The position numbers and the translations under genes were made by a program. Positions 37,565-45,385 of a DNA stretch of 63,692 nt are shown here, piece after piece. This DNA comes from Acidimicrobiales bacterium. GTDB taxonomy: Bacteria; Actinomycetota; Acidimicrobiia; Acidimicrobiales; GCA-2861595. The stretch is taken from the NCBI GenBank assembly GCA_035540975.1, contig DATLFN010000012.1:1-63692 (forward strand), given 5' to 3'. The stretch's first letter is position 1. Each line of letters starts with the position of its first letter. Under the pieces are notes generated by a model. It saw nothing but the letters and a program-made list of their open reading frames with translations, was not told where the DNA came from and searched no databases.

Positions 37565-37792
37565 TCAGGGCCGAGGACGCCGCCTCGCCGGCCGCCCCGA
37601 ACCGAACCGCCGGTCGTCGTCGATGGGCACGACGTCGGCCAGACGGGTGTCACCGGCCCCGCCGTGAGCGTCCGCCGGCTCCAGGAGCGACAGGACGACC
37701 CGGCCGGGCAGGCCGGAGCTCGGGTGGAGGATGCGGCACAGGTCCACGCCGGGAGGCGCCGACGTCTCGTCCGGTCCTGCGATGCGAGGCAT
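37565..37792 (-). CDS. small hypothetical protein
   Basis: A 75-residue protein from ATG 37792 with GGGGGGA as ribosome site. Nearly every codon has G or C in third position, as in real genes here (ETSAPPGVDLCRILHPSS, LPGRVVLSLLEP, DTRLADVVPIDDD). It fills the gap between the anchored surface protein and the DUF6941 gene and runs towards the former. No family known. Confidence 0.45.
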   Translation of the reverse strand: MPRIAGPDETSAPPGVDLCRILHPSSGLPGRVVLSLLEPADAHGGAGDTRLADVVPIDDDRRFGSGRPARRRPRP

Positions 37793-37899
37793 GCCGTCCC
37801 CCCGTCTCCGTGGTCCCCGAGTGTCGGAGTCGACAACCGCCGGGGCGATACGGGAATTCCCGGAGATCGACCGGGCGCCGTCAACACTAGGTTGGGCCG

Positions 37900-38328
37900 G
37901 TGCGCGTGACGATGCTGCTCTGCGATGCCGCCCAGGTCTCGGACGGCAAGCTCTACATCCTCGGGGGTGGCTGGAGCGTCACCGGCCCCGATCCGGCGCC
38001 GTCCGCTGTCGCCATCAAGCTCGAGGTCGACTGGCACGAGGCCGGCACCCCCCACCACTGGGAGCTGTTCCTCCTGGACGCCGACGGCCGGCCGGCGTCG
38101 TTCAACACCCCCGAGGGGGCCCAGATCATCGAGATCCGGGGCGACTTCGAGGTCGGCCGGCCGGAGGGCGTCCCCGCCGGGACACCGATCGACCTGCCGC
38201 TGGCCATCAACATGGGACCCCTCCCACTCGCCCCGGGATCGCGCTGGACGTGGCGCTTCAGCGTCGACGGGACGCAGGACGACGCCTGGACCCTCGGCTT
38301 CACGACCCGCCCGGCGAGGGTGGACTGA
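37900..38328 (+). CDS. DUF6941-like protein
   Basis: A 142-residue protein from GTG 37900. It begins MRVTMLLCDAAQVSDGKLYI, then LGGGWSVTGPDPAPSAVAIK, and ends RWTWRFSVDGTQDDAW, which is the usual pattern of DUF6941 proteins in actinomycetes and phages (about 130 residues, beta-sandwich). Their role is unknown. Its last 29 bases overlap the end of the convergent methyltransferase-glycosylase gene. Confidence 0.75.
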   Translation: MRVTMLLCDAAQVSDGKLYILGGGWSVTGPDPAPSAVAIKLEVDWHEAGTPHHWELFLLDADGRPASFNTPEGAQIIEIRGDFEVGRPEGVPAGTPIDLPLAINMGPLPLAPGSRWTWRFSVDGTQDDAWTLGFTTRPARVD

Positions 38329-39409
38329 CCGCCGCTCCCGCGGCCGCCTCCCGGCCGAGGCGCAGGGCCGCGCCCAGGTGGGCGACCAGGTCGGCCCGCG
38401 AGGCGTGGGCGTTCAGCCCGCTGGTGGAGGGCATCACGTAGGCGGGCCGGGTGGCGAAGGGCGCCGGCTGGACGCCGGCCACGGCCCGCCGGTCGACCGC
38501 CGCCCGCCACCCGTCCAGACCGACGAAGCACACGGCCCCGGGCCGCAGCCACCGCACCAGTCGCTCCACCCGCGCCGCGCCCGCCCGGTACTCGGCCGCC
38601 GTCAGGGCGCTGGCCGCCGGGGTGGCCCGCTTGACCAGGTCGGTCAGGCCGACGCCGCAGGCTCGCAGGGCGTGCACGGCATCGCGGGGGCGGGTGACCA
38701 GCCCGGCCTCGACGGCCGCCGGCCAGAACCGGTTCGTCGGTCGGGCGTACCCCACGCCGCGGTCCGCCGCGTACACGCTCGGGTTCAGCCCGCACACGAG
38801 CAGCGTCATGCCGTCGCCGACGGTGTCGGCCAGCGTGCGGGTGCGGGTGCCCCGGGCCCGCACGGCGTCGCCCTCGACCTCCACGTGCTCGACGTCGAAC
38901 CCGGCGCCCACCAGGACGTCGACCAGGGCGTCCGGCTCCCAAGAGGAGAAGAAGCGGCCACCCACGTCGTCGGAGGGCAGATCGGTGCCCTCGTAGTCGC
39001 CCGCCAGAACCTGCACGTCGAGGGGGGCGCCGACGCCCATGGCCCGGTGGAGGTCGGCCAGCGCCATGGGCAGGCGGACGCGGGGGACGTGCAGGTAGCT
39101 CATGTTCGCCCACGCCCCTGCGATCCCACCGGTGCGCAGCGGCAGCGCCTCCAGGTCGCCCTGGACGGGCCACGCCGCGGGGGCCGCCTCCCGCAGGAGC
39201 CCCAGCATGGTGCGGGCGGCGTCGAGGGCGACGACCGGCGCGCCGAGGGCCGCCGTGTACCGGCCGGCGCCCGAGCCGGCGTCGAGGCGCACGGCCCCCT
39301 CGGCGACCCGGGCGGCGAAGGCGACGGCGCCGTCGTGGCGGACCGGCGCCCGCCGGGCGGCCCACTGGCGCCCGCGGGCTTCGTAGATCGCCACCGTGTC
39401 GCGCTCCAC
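38300..39409 (-). CDS. fusion of a SAM methyltransferase with a Mug/TDG mismatch uracil-DNA glycosylase
   Basis: A 369-residue protein from GTG 39409. Residues 1-195 are a class I methyltransferase (RLDAGSGAGRYTAAL, VVALDAARTMLGLLRE, VQGDLEALPL). Residues 202-369 are a complete mismatch-specific uracil/thymine-DNA glycosylase: LLVCGLNPSVYAADRG with the catalytic Asn, YARPTNRFWPAA, GVGLTDLVKRATP, and PSTSGLNAH that inserts into the DNA. Mug normally removes U or T opposite G as a protein of about 170 residues. A methylase joined to it suggests action on the same DNA or a nucleotide, or simple coexpression. Both parts have all their core motifs and share one frame, so this is not an assembly join. 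Confidence 0.8.
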   Translation of the reverse strand: MERDTVAIYEARGRQWAARRAPVRHDGAVAFAARVAEGAVRLDAGSGAGRYTAALGAPVVALDAARTMLGLLREAAPAAWPVQGDLEALPLRTGGIAGAWANMSYLHVPRVRLPMALADLHRAMGVGAPLDVQVLAGDYEGTDLPSDDVGGRFFSSWEPDALVDVLVGAGFDVEHVEVEGDAVRARGTRTRTLADTVGDGMTLLVCGLNPSVYAADRGVGYARPTNRFWPAAVEAGLVTRPRDAVHALRACGVGLTDLVKRATPAASALTAAEYRAGAARVERLVRWLRPGAVCFVGLDGWRAAVDRRAVAGVQPAPFATRPAYVMPSTSGLNAHASRADLVAHLGAALRLGREAAAGAAVSPPSPGGS

Positions 39410-39440
39410 GCGACGACCGTAACCCCGGTACCCTCCCGGC

Positions 39441-40298
39441 GTGCGTGCGTGGACGCGAGGGCTGGTGGTGGCCGTCGCCCTGCTGGCGGGCGCCTGCTCG
39501 GGGGGAGGAGACGAGGAGGCCGATCCGGGGTCGCCGCAGGGCATCCTGGCCGCCGCGCCCGCCCGGACCATCGAGGCGGGGTCCTCGAAGGTGGCCCTCG
39601 TGGCCAGCCTGGAGGGGCAGACCAGGGGCACGTTCGACGGTCAGGGCGAGCTCGAGTTCGGCCCCGAACGCGGCCGCCTGGAGGTCGACCTGGCGCCCCT
39701 CGGCCTGGCCGGCGAGGGCCGCACGAGGGTGCTGCTCGACGGTGACGTCGTCTACATCGAGCTGGGGCGGCGGCTGCCCGGCCTGGGCGACCGGCCGTGG
39801 GTGCGCATCGACCTCGACGGCCTGAAGGACGGGCAGGGCGACAACATCGAAGCGCTTCGCCAGCTCAAGGCCAACCACCCGAGCGCCGTCCTCAACGCCC
39901 TGCGCGGCGTCACCGGCGAGGTCACCGAGGTCGGCGCCGAGGACGTGCGCGGCACGCCGACCACCCACTACCGCGCCACCGTCGACCTGGAGGCGGCCAA
40001 GGAGGCGTCGCCCGAGCCGGTGCGCGACGTCCTCGACGAGGTCGTCCGCCAGCTCGGCACCGAGCGCCTCCCCGTCGAGGCCTGGGTGGACGCCGACGGC
40101 CGCCTGCGCCGACTGCGCTACACCGTCGACCTGGCCGACCTGGCCGACGACGCACCGGCCAAGGGCGTGGGGGAGGGCCGCTCGACCGCCACCCTGGAGC
40201 TGTACGACTTCGGGACTCCGGTGGCGTTCCAGGAGCCCGCCCCGTCCGAGGTCACCGACCTGGCCGAGCTGCTCGGGACGGGCGCCGCCGGGCGCTGA
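39441..40298 (+). CDS. putative lipoprotein, LppX/LprG-like
   Basis: A 285-residue protein from GTG 39441. Lipobox AVALLAGACSGG puts the Cys at residue 19. The mature part is like the LppX/LprAFG lipid-carrier domain: SSKVALVASLEGQTRGTF, LDGDVVYIELGRRLPGLGDR, WVRIDL, and ETTHYRATVDLE-type part (PTTHYRATVDLEAAKEA) followed by PVEAWVDADGRLRRLRYTVD. In mycobacteria such proteins carry glycolipids across the periplasm. Here no mycobacterial lipid genes are nearby. Only one base separates it from the convergent penicillin-binding protein gene. Confidence 0.75.
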   Translation: MRAWTRGLVVAVALLAGACSGGGDEEADPGSPQGILAAAPARTIEAGSSKVALVASLEGQTRGTFDGQGELEFGPERGRLEVDLAPLGLAGEGRTRVLLDGDVVYIELGRRLPGLGDRPWVRIDLDGLKDGQGDNIEALRQLKANHPSAVLNALRGVTGEVTEVGAEDVRGTPTTHYRATVDLEAAKEASPEPVRDVLDEVVRQLGTERLPVEAWVDADGRLRRLRYTVDLADLADDAPAKGVGEGRSTATLELYDFGTPVAFQEPAPSEVTDLAELLGTGAAGR

Positions 40299-40299
40299 G

Positions 40300-42561
40300 C
40301 TACGGCGGCGACGGCGCCGTGGTGGTGGTGGTCGTCGTCGTGGTCGAGGTCGTGGTGGGCGCAGCGGTCGTGGTGGTGACCGGCGCGGTCGTGGTCGTCG
40401 TCACCGCCGGGGCCGTCGTCGTGGTCGTCCCCCGGCGGGGCGCGGTGGTCGTGGTCGCCGCCGCCGTGGTGGTCGGGCTGCGGACGACGGTGGGGTAGGG
40501 GAGCGTCGGGGCCAGGGGCGGCAGGGTGGCGACGGTGGTGGGGACGGGCGCCGTCGTGGGCGGTGTCGTCCCCACGGTCGGGGCGGGGGCGGCCGGGCGC
40601 CGGTCGTCGCGGTCCAGCCCGAGGGCGCCCGGCGAGGCGGTGAAGATGTCCTCGGCGGGAAGCGGCTCCACGGCCGCCCGCATGGTGCCGGCGAAGATGG
40701 CCGCCGGGAACGACCCGCCGGTCACCCGGCGCCCGTGCACGTCGGTCATCGGGACCACGGCGTCGGGATGGCCGACCCACACGGCGGTGGCCAGCTGCGG
40801 CACGAAGCCCACGAACCAGGCGTCGCCGTACTCCTGGGTGGTGCCCGTCTTCCCCGCCACCGGCCGGCCGATGGCGGCGCCCTGGCCCGTACCGTCGGTG
40901 ACGACCCGGAGGAGGGCGGCGTTGAGCACACCGACCTCCTTCTCGTCGAACACCTGCCTCGTGTCGGGCTCGCGCTGGAACAGCACCTTGCCCTCGCGGT
41001 CGCGGATCTCGGTGATGGCGTAGGGCTCGGCCAGGACGCCCTTCGCCGCGAATGCCGCGAAGGCGGTCGCCTGCTCGAGCGGGGTGACGCCTCGGCGCAG
41101 CCCGCCCAGGGCGATGGCGGGACGGGCGCCCACGTTCTCGGCGACGTCGTGGATGCCGAGGGCCTCGGCCGTGCGTACGACGGCACCGGGCTCGATGTCG
41201 AGCACCAGCCGGGCGAAGACGGTGTTGATCGACCTGGTCATGGCCTCGTCGAGGCTGGCGCGGCCGCGCCCCTCGCCCTCGTAGTTGTGCACGGTGTAGC
41301 GCTCGCCCCGGTAGGTGAAGTCCTGCGGGGAGGAGGCGTCGAAGGTCGAGCGCGGGTCGACGCCGTCGGCCACCGCCGCCAGGTACACGTAGGGCTTGAA
41401 CGACGACCCGGGCTGGCGCCGCCCCTGGCTGGCCAGGTCGAACTTGAGGGTGGCGAAGTCGCGGCCGCCGGACAGGATGCGGATGGCGCCGTCGCCGGGG
41501 ACGACCGACGCCACCGCCGCCTCGGGGTCGGCGGGGTCGGGGAGCGCGGCCTGCACCGCCGCCACCGCTGCCTCCTGGGCCTTGGGATCGAGCGTGGTCT
41601 TGATGGTGAAGCCGCCCGTGAACAGGCGCTTGCTGCGGACCTCGGGGCTGGCGCCCAGCTCGGGCAGGGCCGCCGCCTCACGCTTGACGAACTCCACGAA
41701 GTGGGGCGCCTGGCCGCCCGTCGCCGCGGCGGGGACGACCTCCAGTGGCGCGGCCAGCGCCGCCTGGAGCCCGCCCTCGTCGAGCCACCCGTGCCGGCGC
41801 ATGTTGCGCAGCACCTGGTCGCGGCGCGCCTCGACGCGGTCGGGCCGGGCCCGGGGGTCCAGCGCCTCGGGCGCACGGATCTTCCCGGCCAGCGTGGCCG
41901 CCTGGGCGGGGGTGAGCTGCTCGGGCGCCGTGCCGAAGAAGGCCTGTGACGCCGCCGACAGCCCGTAGGCGCCGTCGCCGAAGTACACCTGGTTGAGGTA
42001 GCGCTCGAGCAGCTCGTCCTTGGAGTACCGCTCCTCCAGGCGGACGGCGTACTGCACCTCGTTGAGCTTGCGCAGGATCGTCCGCTCGGAGTCGGTGTAG
42101 TTCAGCTTGGCCAGCTGCTGGGTGATGGTGCTCCCGCCCTGGAGCCCGCCCTGGGCGTTGCGCACGACGGCCCGCAGCACCGCCGTCGGGTCGATGCCCC
42201 CGTGGTCGTAGAAGTTGGCGTCCTCGGCCGCCAGCACGGCACGGGTGACGTGGTCGGGCAGGGCGTCCAGCCGCACGGGCTCGCGGCGCTGGGCGCCGTC
42301 CAGCTCGGCCAGCACGGAGCCGTCGGCGGCCAGGACGGTGCTGCCCTGGGAGAGGTCCTCGAAGTTCCCGATGTCGGGTGCGATCGGTGAGAGGGCCACC
42401 AGGATGGCCCTGCTCGACAGCACGGCGACGCCTCGTCGCAGCGGAGCGACCAGCCCGACGACCACCAGGACCACGGCAGTTACGAGCGCGATGCGGCCCC
42501 AGGGAAGCCGGCGGAAGCGCCCCCGGGTGGGCGCGCCGACACCCGCCGCATCGGTCGGCAC
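40300..42561 (-). CDS. bifunctional penicillin-binding protein 1 (class A)
   Basis: About 753 residues. One membrane helix (IALVTAVVLVVVGLVAPL) anchors it; then the glycosyltransferase 51 domain with EDANFYDHGGID, the GGSTITQQLAKL loop and YLNQVYFGDGAYGLSAAS; then the transpeptidase with GSSFKPY (active Ser), SINT (SxN) and KTGTT. The end is a long tail of Thr/Pro repeats (TTTTTAP, TTTTT) that could span the cell wall. The start is uncertain: GTG 42561 begins the part with normal codon use; GTG 42609 or ATG 42699 add 16 or 46 residues of atypical use. It polymerises and crosslinks peptidoglycan. The 251 bases to the HU start are the divergent promoter region. Confidence 0.9.
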   Translation of the reverse strand: MPTDAAGVGAPTRGRFRRLPWGRIALVTAVVLVVVGLVAPLRRGVAVLSSRAILVALSPIAPDIGNFEDLSQGSTVLAADGSVLAELDGAQRREPVRLDALPDHVTRAVLAAEDANFYDHGGIDPTAVLRAVVRNAQGGLQGGSTITQQLAKLNYTDSERTILRKLNEVQYAVRLEERYSKDELLERYLNQVYFGDGAYGLSAASQAFFGTAPEQLTPAQAATLAGKIRAPEALDPRARPDRVEARRDQVLRNMRRHGWLDEGGLQAALAAPLEVVPAAATGGQAPHFVEFVKREAAALPELGASPEVRSKRLFTGGFTIKTTLDPKAQEAAVAAVQAALPDPADPEAAVASVVPGDGAIRILSGGRDFATLKFDLASQGRRQPGSSFKPYVYLAAVADGVDPRSTFDASSPQDFTYRGERYTVHNYEGEGRGRASLDEAMTRSINTVFARLVLDIEPGAVVRTAEALGIHDVAENVGARPAIALGGLRRGVTPLEQATAFAAFAAKGVLAEPYAITEIRDREGKVLFQREPDTRQVFDEKEVGVLNAALLRVVTDGTGQGAAIGRPVAGKTGTTQEYGDAWFVGFVPQLATAVWVGHPDAVVPMTDVHGRRVTGGSFPAAIFAGTMRAAVEPLPAEDIFTASPGALGLDRDDRRPAAPAPTVGTTPPTTAPVPTTVATLPPLAPTLPYPTVVRSPTTTAAATTTTAPRRGTTTTTAPAVTTTTTAPVTTTTAAPTTTSTTTTTTTTTAPSPP

Positions 42562-42811
42562 GCCGCGTCTCGCGACGATCGAAGGTGCTCCGCCGTGTTG
42601 GTTCGACACTGAAGGTGTGTGTGCCACACCGGATCGGGCGGCAAACCTGGCCCGCCGAGCTGCGGAAAAAACCGTTGCCGCGCAATGATTTTCCGACATG
42701 GGCTTCCAGAAAGCGTTGTGGCGCAAGCAATTTCGTCGGAAATGCTTGACCTCGCGGGCTGCTTCCTCTTTGATTGGCAGTCGTACTTCCCCAACATCCG
42801 AGGAGGATGGC

Positions 42812-43279
42812 GTGAACAAGGCCGAACTGATCGAGAAGGTGAAGGACGCGGGTGGCCTCTCGAGAAGCCAGGCCGAGGCAGCGGTCGATCTCACCCTCGA
42901 CTCGGTGGTCGCTTCCATCAAGTCGGGCGAGCGGGTCAGCCTGTTCGGCTTCGGCACCTTCACCCCGTCGTCCCGCGCTGCTCGCACCGGCCGCAACCCG
43001 CGGACCGGTGAGCCGGTCAAGATCCCGGCATCCACGGGCGTTCGCTTCGCTCCCGCCGCTGCGTTCAAGGCGGCTCTGAACCCGAAGTCCGCCGCCAAGA
43101 AGGCGTCGGCGGCCAAGAAGGGGGCCAAGGCGGCCCCTGCCAAGAAGGCGGCGAAGGCGGCCAAGGCGGCACCGGCCAAGAAGGCGGGCGCATCGAAGAA
43201 GGCTGCGCCGGCCAAGAAGGCCTCGTCGGCCAAGAAGGCCTCGTCGGCCAAGAAGGCCGCGAAGTCCACCAAGCGATAG
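42812..43279 (+). CDS. HU nucleoid protein with Lys/Ala-rich tail
   Basis: A 155-residue protein from GTG 42812 behind a strong AGGAGG. Residues 1-92 are a normal HU domain (NKAELIEKVKDAGGLSRSQA, LFGFGTFTPSSRAARTGRNP with the DNA-binding arm, TGEPVKIPAS). Residues 93-155 are repeated KKA, AKKA and PAKKA units, as in HupB of mycobacteria and HupS of Streptomyces. The tail resembles eukaryotic H1 and is known to bind DNA and to be acetylated in mycobacteria. It is followed 22 bases later by a free H1-like protein. Confidence 0.95.
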   Translation: MNKAELIEKVKDAGGLSRSQAEAAVDLTLDSVVASIKSGERVSLFGFGTFTPSSRAARTGRNPRTGEPVKIPASTGVRFAPAAAFKAALNPKSAAKKASAAKKGAKAAPAKKAAKAAKAAPAKKAGASKKAAPAKKASSAKKASSAKKAAKSTKR

Positions 43280-43301
43280 CGAAAGGCGGGTAAGAACTCA
43301 C

Positions 43302-43715
43302 ATGAGCCCCACGGCACCCAAGAAGGCGACCGGCGACGCGACGGCCAAGAAGGCCAGTCCGCGGAAGGCGGCGAAGGCCAACAAGGAAGCGACGAGCAAG
43401 CCGAACCCACCCACCGGGAAGGCGGGCGGCGCCCAGAAGAAGCAGGCGGGCTCGCCCGCGCTGGCTAAGACGACGATCCCCAACAAGCCGCCGGCCCGGG
43501 GCCGGGGCGTGTCGCCCTCGGCCGAGAAGGCCAGCGCCACGGGCAAGACGGGTGGCGCGGCCAAGAAGTCCGCCGCCAAGAAGGCGGCGCCGGCCAAGGC
43601 GGCGTCGAAGGGCGGCGCCAAGTCGACGGCCAAGAAGGTCGCCGAGAAGGCGTCCCCCAAGAAGGCGGCGAGCGGCGTGAAGGCCGCGCTCAAGCGGGTC
43701 GTAAAGAAGAAGTAG
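43302..43715 (+). CDS. histone H1-like Lys/Ala-rich protein
   Basis: A 137-residue protein from ATG 43302. More than half of the residues are Lys, Ala or Pro, arranged as KKA, AKK and PKK units (GGAAKKSAAKKAAPAKAAS, KKVAEKASPKKAASGVKAA). It has no HU domain, so it is a stand-alone tail protein. Such proteins coat or compact DNA. It is 22 bases after the HU gene, which suggests one transcript and joint action at the nucleoid. It may have arisen from a copied HU tail. Confidence 0.8.
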   Translation: MSPTAPKKATGDATAKKASPRKAAKANKEATSKPNPPTGKAGGAQKKQAGSPALAKTTIPNKPPARGRGVSPSAEKASATGKTGGAAKKSAAKKAAPAKAASKGGAKSTAKKVAEKASPKKAASGVKAALKRVVKKK

Positions 43716-43726
43716 CGGTCCGACCT

Positions 43727-43754
43727 GCGGGCGGCGCCCCGGCGTGCCGCCCGC
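43727..43754. terminator. hairpin terminator between convergent genes
   Basis: GCGGGCGGC (43727-43735) pairs perfectly with GCCGCCCGC (43746-43754). It lies between the ends of the H1-like gene and the PIG-L gene, and so works in both directions. Confidence 0.65.
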
Positions 43755-43755
43755 G

Positions 43756-44493
43756 CTAGAGCTTCGTCATCAGCTTGAACGCCTCGCCGAGGGCGACGGC
43801 GGCCACGGCGCCCTGCTCGGCGAGGCGTTCGAGCATGCGCCGGCGGAACGCGTCGACCTCGTCCTCGGCGTCGGGGTCGTCGATGCGCATCGTCGACCGG
43901 AACTGGCTGCGGTGCTCGAGCAGGGCGGCCAGCTTGGTGCCCTGGTGGCCGGCGACGTCCTCCACGTGGTCGACCTCGTCGGCCTCCCACAACAGCAGCG
44001 CCGACGGGCGGTGCGGCTCGATCCCCTGGTCGGGGAAGAAGTGGGGGTCGCGGGCGGCCACGATGCCGTCGGTCACGAGGAAGCCGGCGTTGCGGTGGTC
44101 GGGGTGCAGCCGGTAGCGGCGCCACGGGTCGTGGCCCAGCACGACGTCGGGCCGGATGCGCCGGATCCACTCGGCGACCTGCGCCTGCTGCTCGAGCCCC
44201 GACCGCAGCTCGCCGTCGGTCCAACCGAGGAAGACGACGTCGCCGGCGCCGCCCAGCGCCCGCGACGCGGCCCGCTGCTCCTCCTGGCGCCGGGCCACCA
44301 GCTCCGCCACGTCCTCGTCCGGGTCCCACGAGCCCTTCGACCCGTCGGTGCAGACGAGGTGGTGGATCTCGCAGCCGGCGGCGGCCCACTTGGCGAGGGT
44401 GCCGCCGCAGCCGAACTCGACGTCGTCGGGGTGGGCGCCGACGGCCAGGGCGCGGGCGGGAACGTCCAGGTCGGTGGTGACCTCGGCGCTCAT
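43756..44493 (-). CDS. PIG-L family deacetylase (LmbE-like)
   Basis: A 245-residue protein from ATG 44493. The zinc motif is AVGAHPDDVEFGCGGT and the third ligand is in LHPDHRNAGF; TDGSKGSWDPDED and GWTDGELRSG are also typical. Family members remove acetyl groups from GlcNAc-linked compounds, such as GlcNAc-inositol in mycothiol synthesis (MshB). Length is shorter than MshB (about 300), so the exact substrate is open. Its start overlaps the cofC stop by four bases. Confidence 0.85.
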   Translation of the reverse strand: MSAEVTTDLDVPARALAVGAHPDDVEFGCGGTLAKWAAAGCEIHHLVCTDGSKGSWDPDEDVAELVARRQEEQRAASRALGGAGDVVFLGWTDGELRSGLEQQAQVAEWIRRIRPDVVLGHDPWRRYRLHPDHRNAGFLVTDGIVAARDPHFFPDQGIEPHRPSALLLWEADEVDHVEDVAGHQGTKLAALLEHRSQFRSTMRIDDPDAEDEVDAFRRRMLERLAEQGAVAAVALGEAFKLMTKL

Positions 44494-45044
44494 CGCGGGG
44501 TGGCGCACAGCCCGGCCGGGGCCAGGTCGTCGGGCACGTCGACGTCGGCTCCCAGGCGCGGCTCGCGCACGACGCGCAGCGGGAGCCCGAGGTCCAGGGC
44601 GGCCCGGGCGTGACGGCGGAAGGAGGAGGGCCCGTACGAGAAAGGGAAGTCGCCGGCGGTCGGGACGCAGATCACGTTGGTCCCGTCGTCGCGGCGGTCG
44701 GGCACGATGGTGACGCCGGGGAAGCGCGCCACCCACGCCAGGTTTACGGCGAGGGGCAGGTCGGCGTGGGCCACGATGACCCGGGTGGCACCGTCCACCG
44801 CCAGTGCCTTCACGCCGTCGGCCACCGCGCCGTCCAGCCCCCGCCCCGGCGCCCACACGACCCGGGCACCCTCGGACACCGCCCAGTCGGCCACCTCGGC
44901 GTCGTCGCACACGACGGCCCGGGGGAGCTCCCCGGCCGCCCGCAGGACGGAGGCGGCCATCGACCGGGCCAGCTCGGCCCGGGGCGCCGGGAGCAGGGCG
45001 CCCGCCAGCCTGACCTTGGCCCGGGCGAACGCCTTGAGCGGCAC
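44490..45044 (-). CDS. cofC: 2-phospho-L-lactate (or phosphoenolpyruvate) guanylyltransferase, F420 synthesis
   Basis: A 184-residue protein if read from GTG 45044 (MPLKAFARAKVRLAGALL). The family patterns include VPLKAFARAKVRLA at the start, ASVLRAAGELPRAVVCDD, the core VIVAHADLPLA, then VIVPDRRDDGTNVICVP and GPSSFRRHARAA. It makes the activated lactyl or enolpyruvyl-GDP for coenzyme F420. The well-placed AGGAG at about 45070-45074 sits before an ATC (45063-45065), and reading from there adds IPAVAVL, which also fits the family, so the real start may be this non-standard codon. The next gene, gpsA, and the HU gene are usual neighbours in actinomycetes. Confidence 0.85.
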   Translation of the reverse strand: MPLKAFARAKVRLAGALLPAPRAELARSMAASVLRAAGELPRAVVCDDAEVADWAVSEGARVVWAPGRGLDGAVADGVKALAVDGATRVIVAHADLPLAVNLAWVARFPGVTIVPDRRDDGTNVICVPTAGDFPFSYGPSSFRRHARAALDLGLPLRVVREPRLGADVDVPDDLAPAGLCATPR

Positions 45045-45073
45045 GAGGACGGCGACGGCGGGGATGGCCGCTC

Positions 45074-45385
45074 CTACGCCAGGACCTCGAACACCCGCAC
45101 CACCGGTTCCTGGCGCAGCAGCTCGAAGAGCCGGACCTGGGCCTCCTTGGCCGGGCGCGAGGCCATCGCCGCGTCCATGGCGTCGGCCGTCTCCCACCGG
45201 GACACGGCGGCGCACTCGAGGAGCCCGCCCGGGTTGTGGTCCACGCTCAGGACCAGCTCCATGCTCACGCAGCCGGGCATGTCGCGGAACACGGGGAGGA
45301 TGTCGTCGGCGAACAGGCGCCGCACATCGGCGAGGTCGGCCGGGTCGACCGCCGTCTGGAACATCCGCATCACCGCCGTGCTCAC
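45074..45385 (-). CDS. antibiotic biosynthesis monooxygenase (ABM) domain protein
   Basis: A 103-residue protein from GTG 45385. The dimeric ferredoxin-like fold is suggested by VMRMFQTAVDPADLADVRRL, FRDMPGCVSMELVLSVDHN and ECAAVSRWETADAMDAAMAS with the typical SRW. Such proteins are small monooxygenases or stress proteins; no cofactor residues can be named. GTGA overlaps the phosphoesterase stop. Confidence 0.75.
   Translation of the reverse strand: MSTAVMRMFQTAVDPADLADVRRLFADDILPVFRDMPGCVSMELVLSVDHNPGGLLECAAVSRWETADAMDAAMASRPAKEAQVRLFELLRQEPVVRVFEVLA

Noticed and set aside
40310-40500. Repeats of GTGGTC and CGTCGT that look like a satellite or CRISPR-like array
   Set aside because: They are the Thr codons of the Thr/Pro-rich tail of the penicillin-binding protein; there are no spaced identical repeats.
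43081-43270. GCCAAGAAGGC repeats in the HU tail as a mobile or regulatory repeat
   Set aside because: They encode the KKA units of the protein tail in frame.
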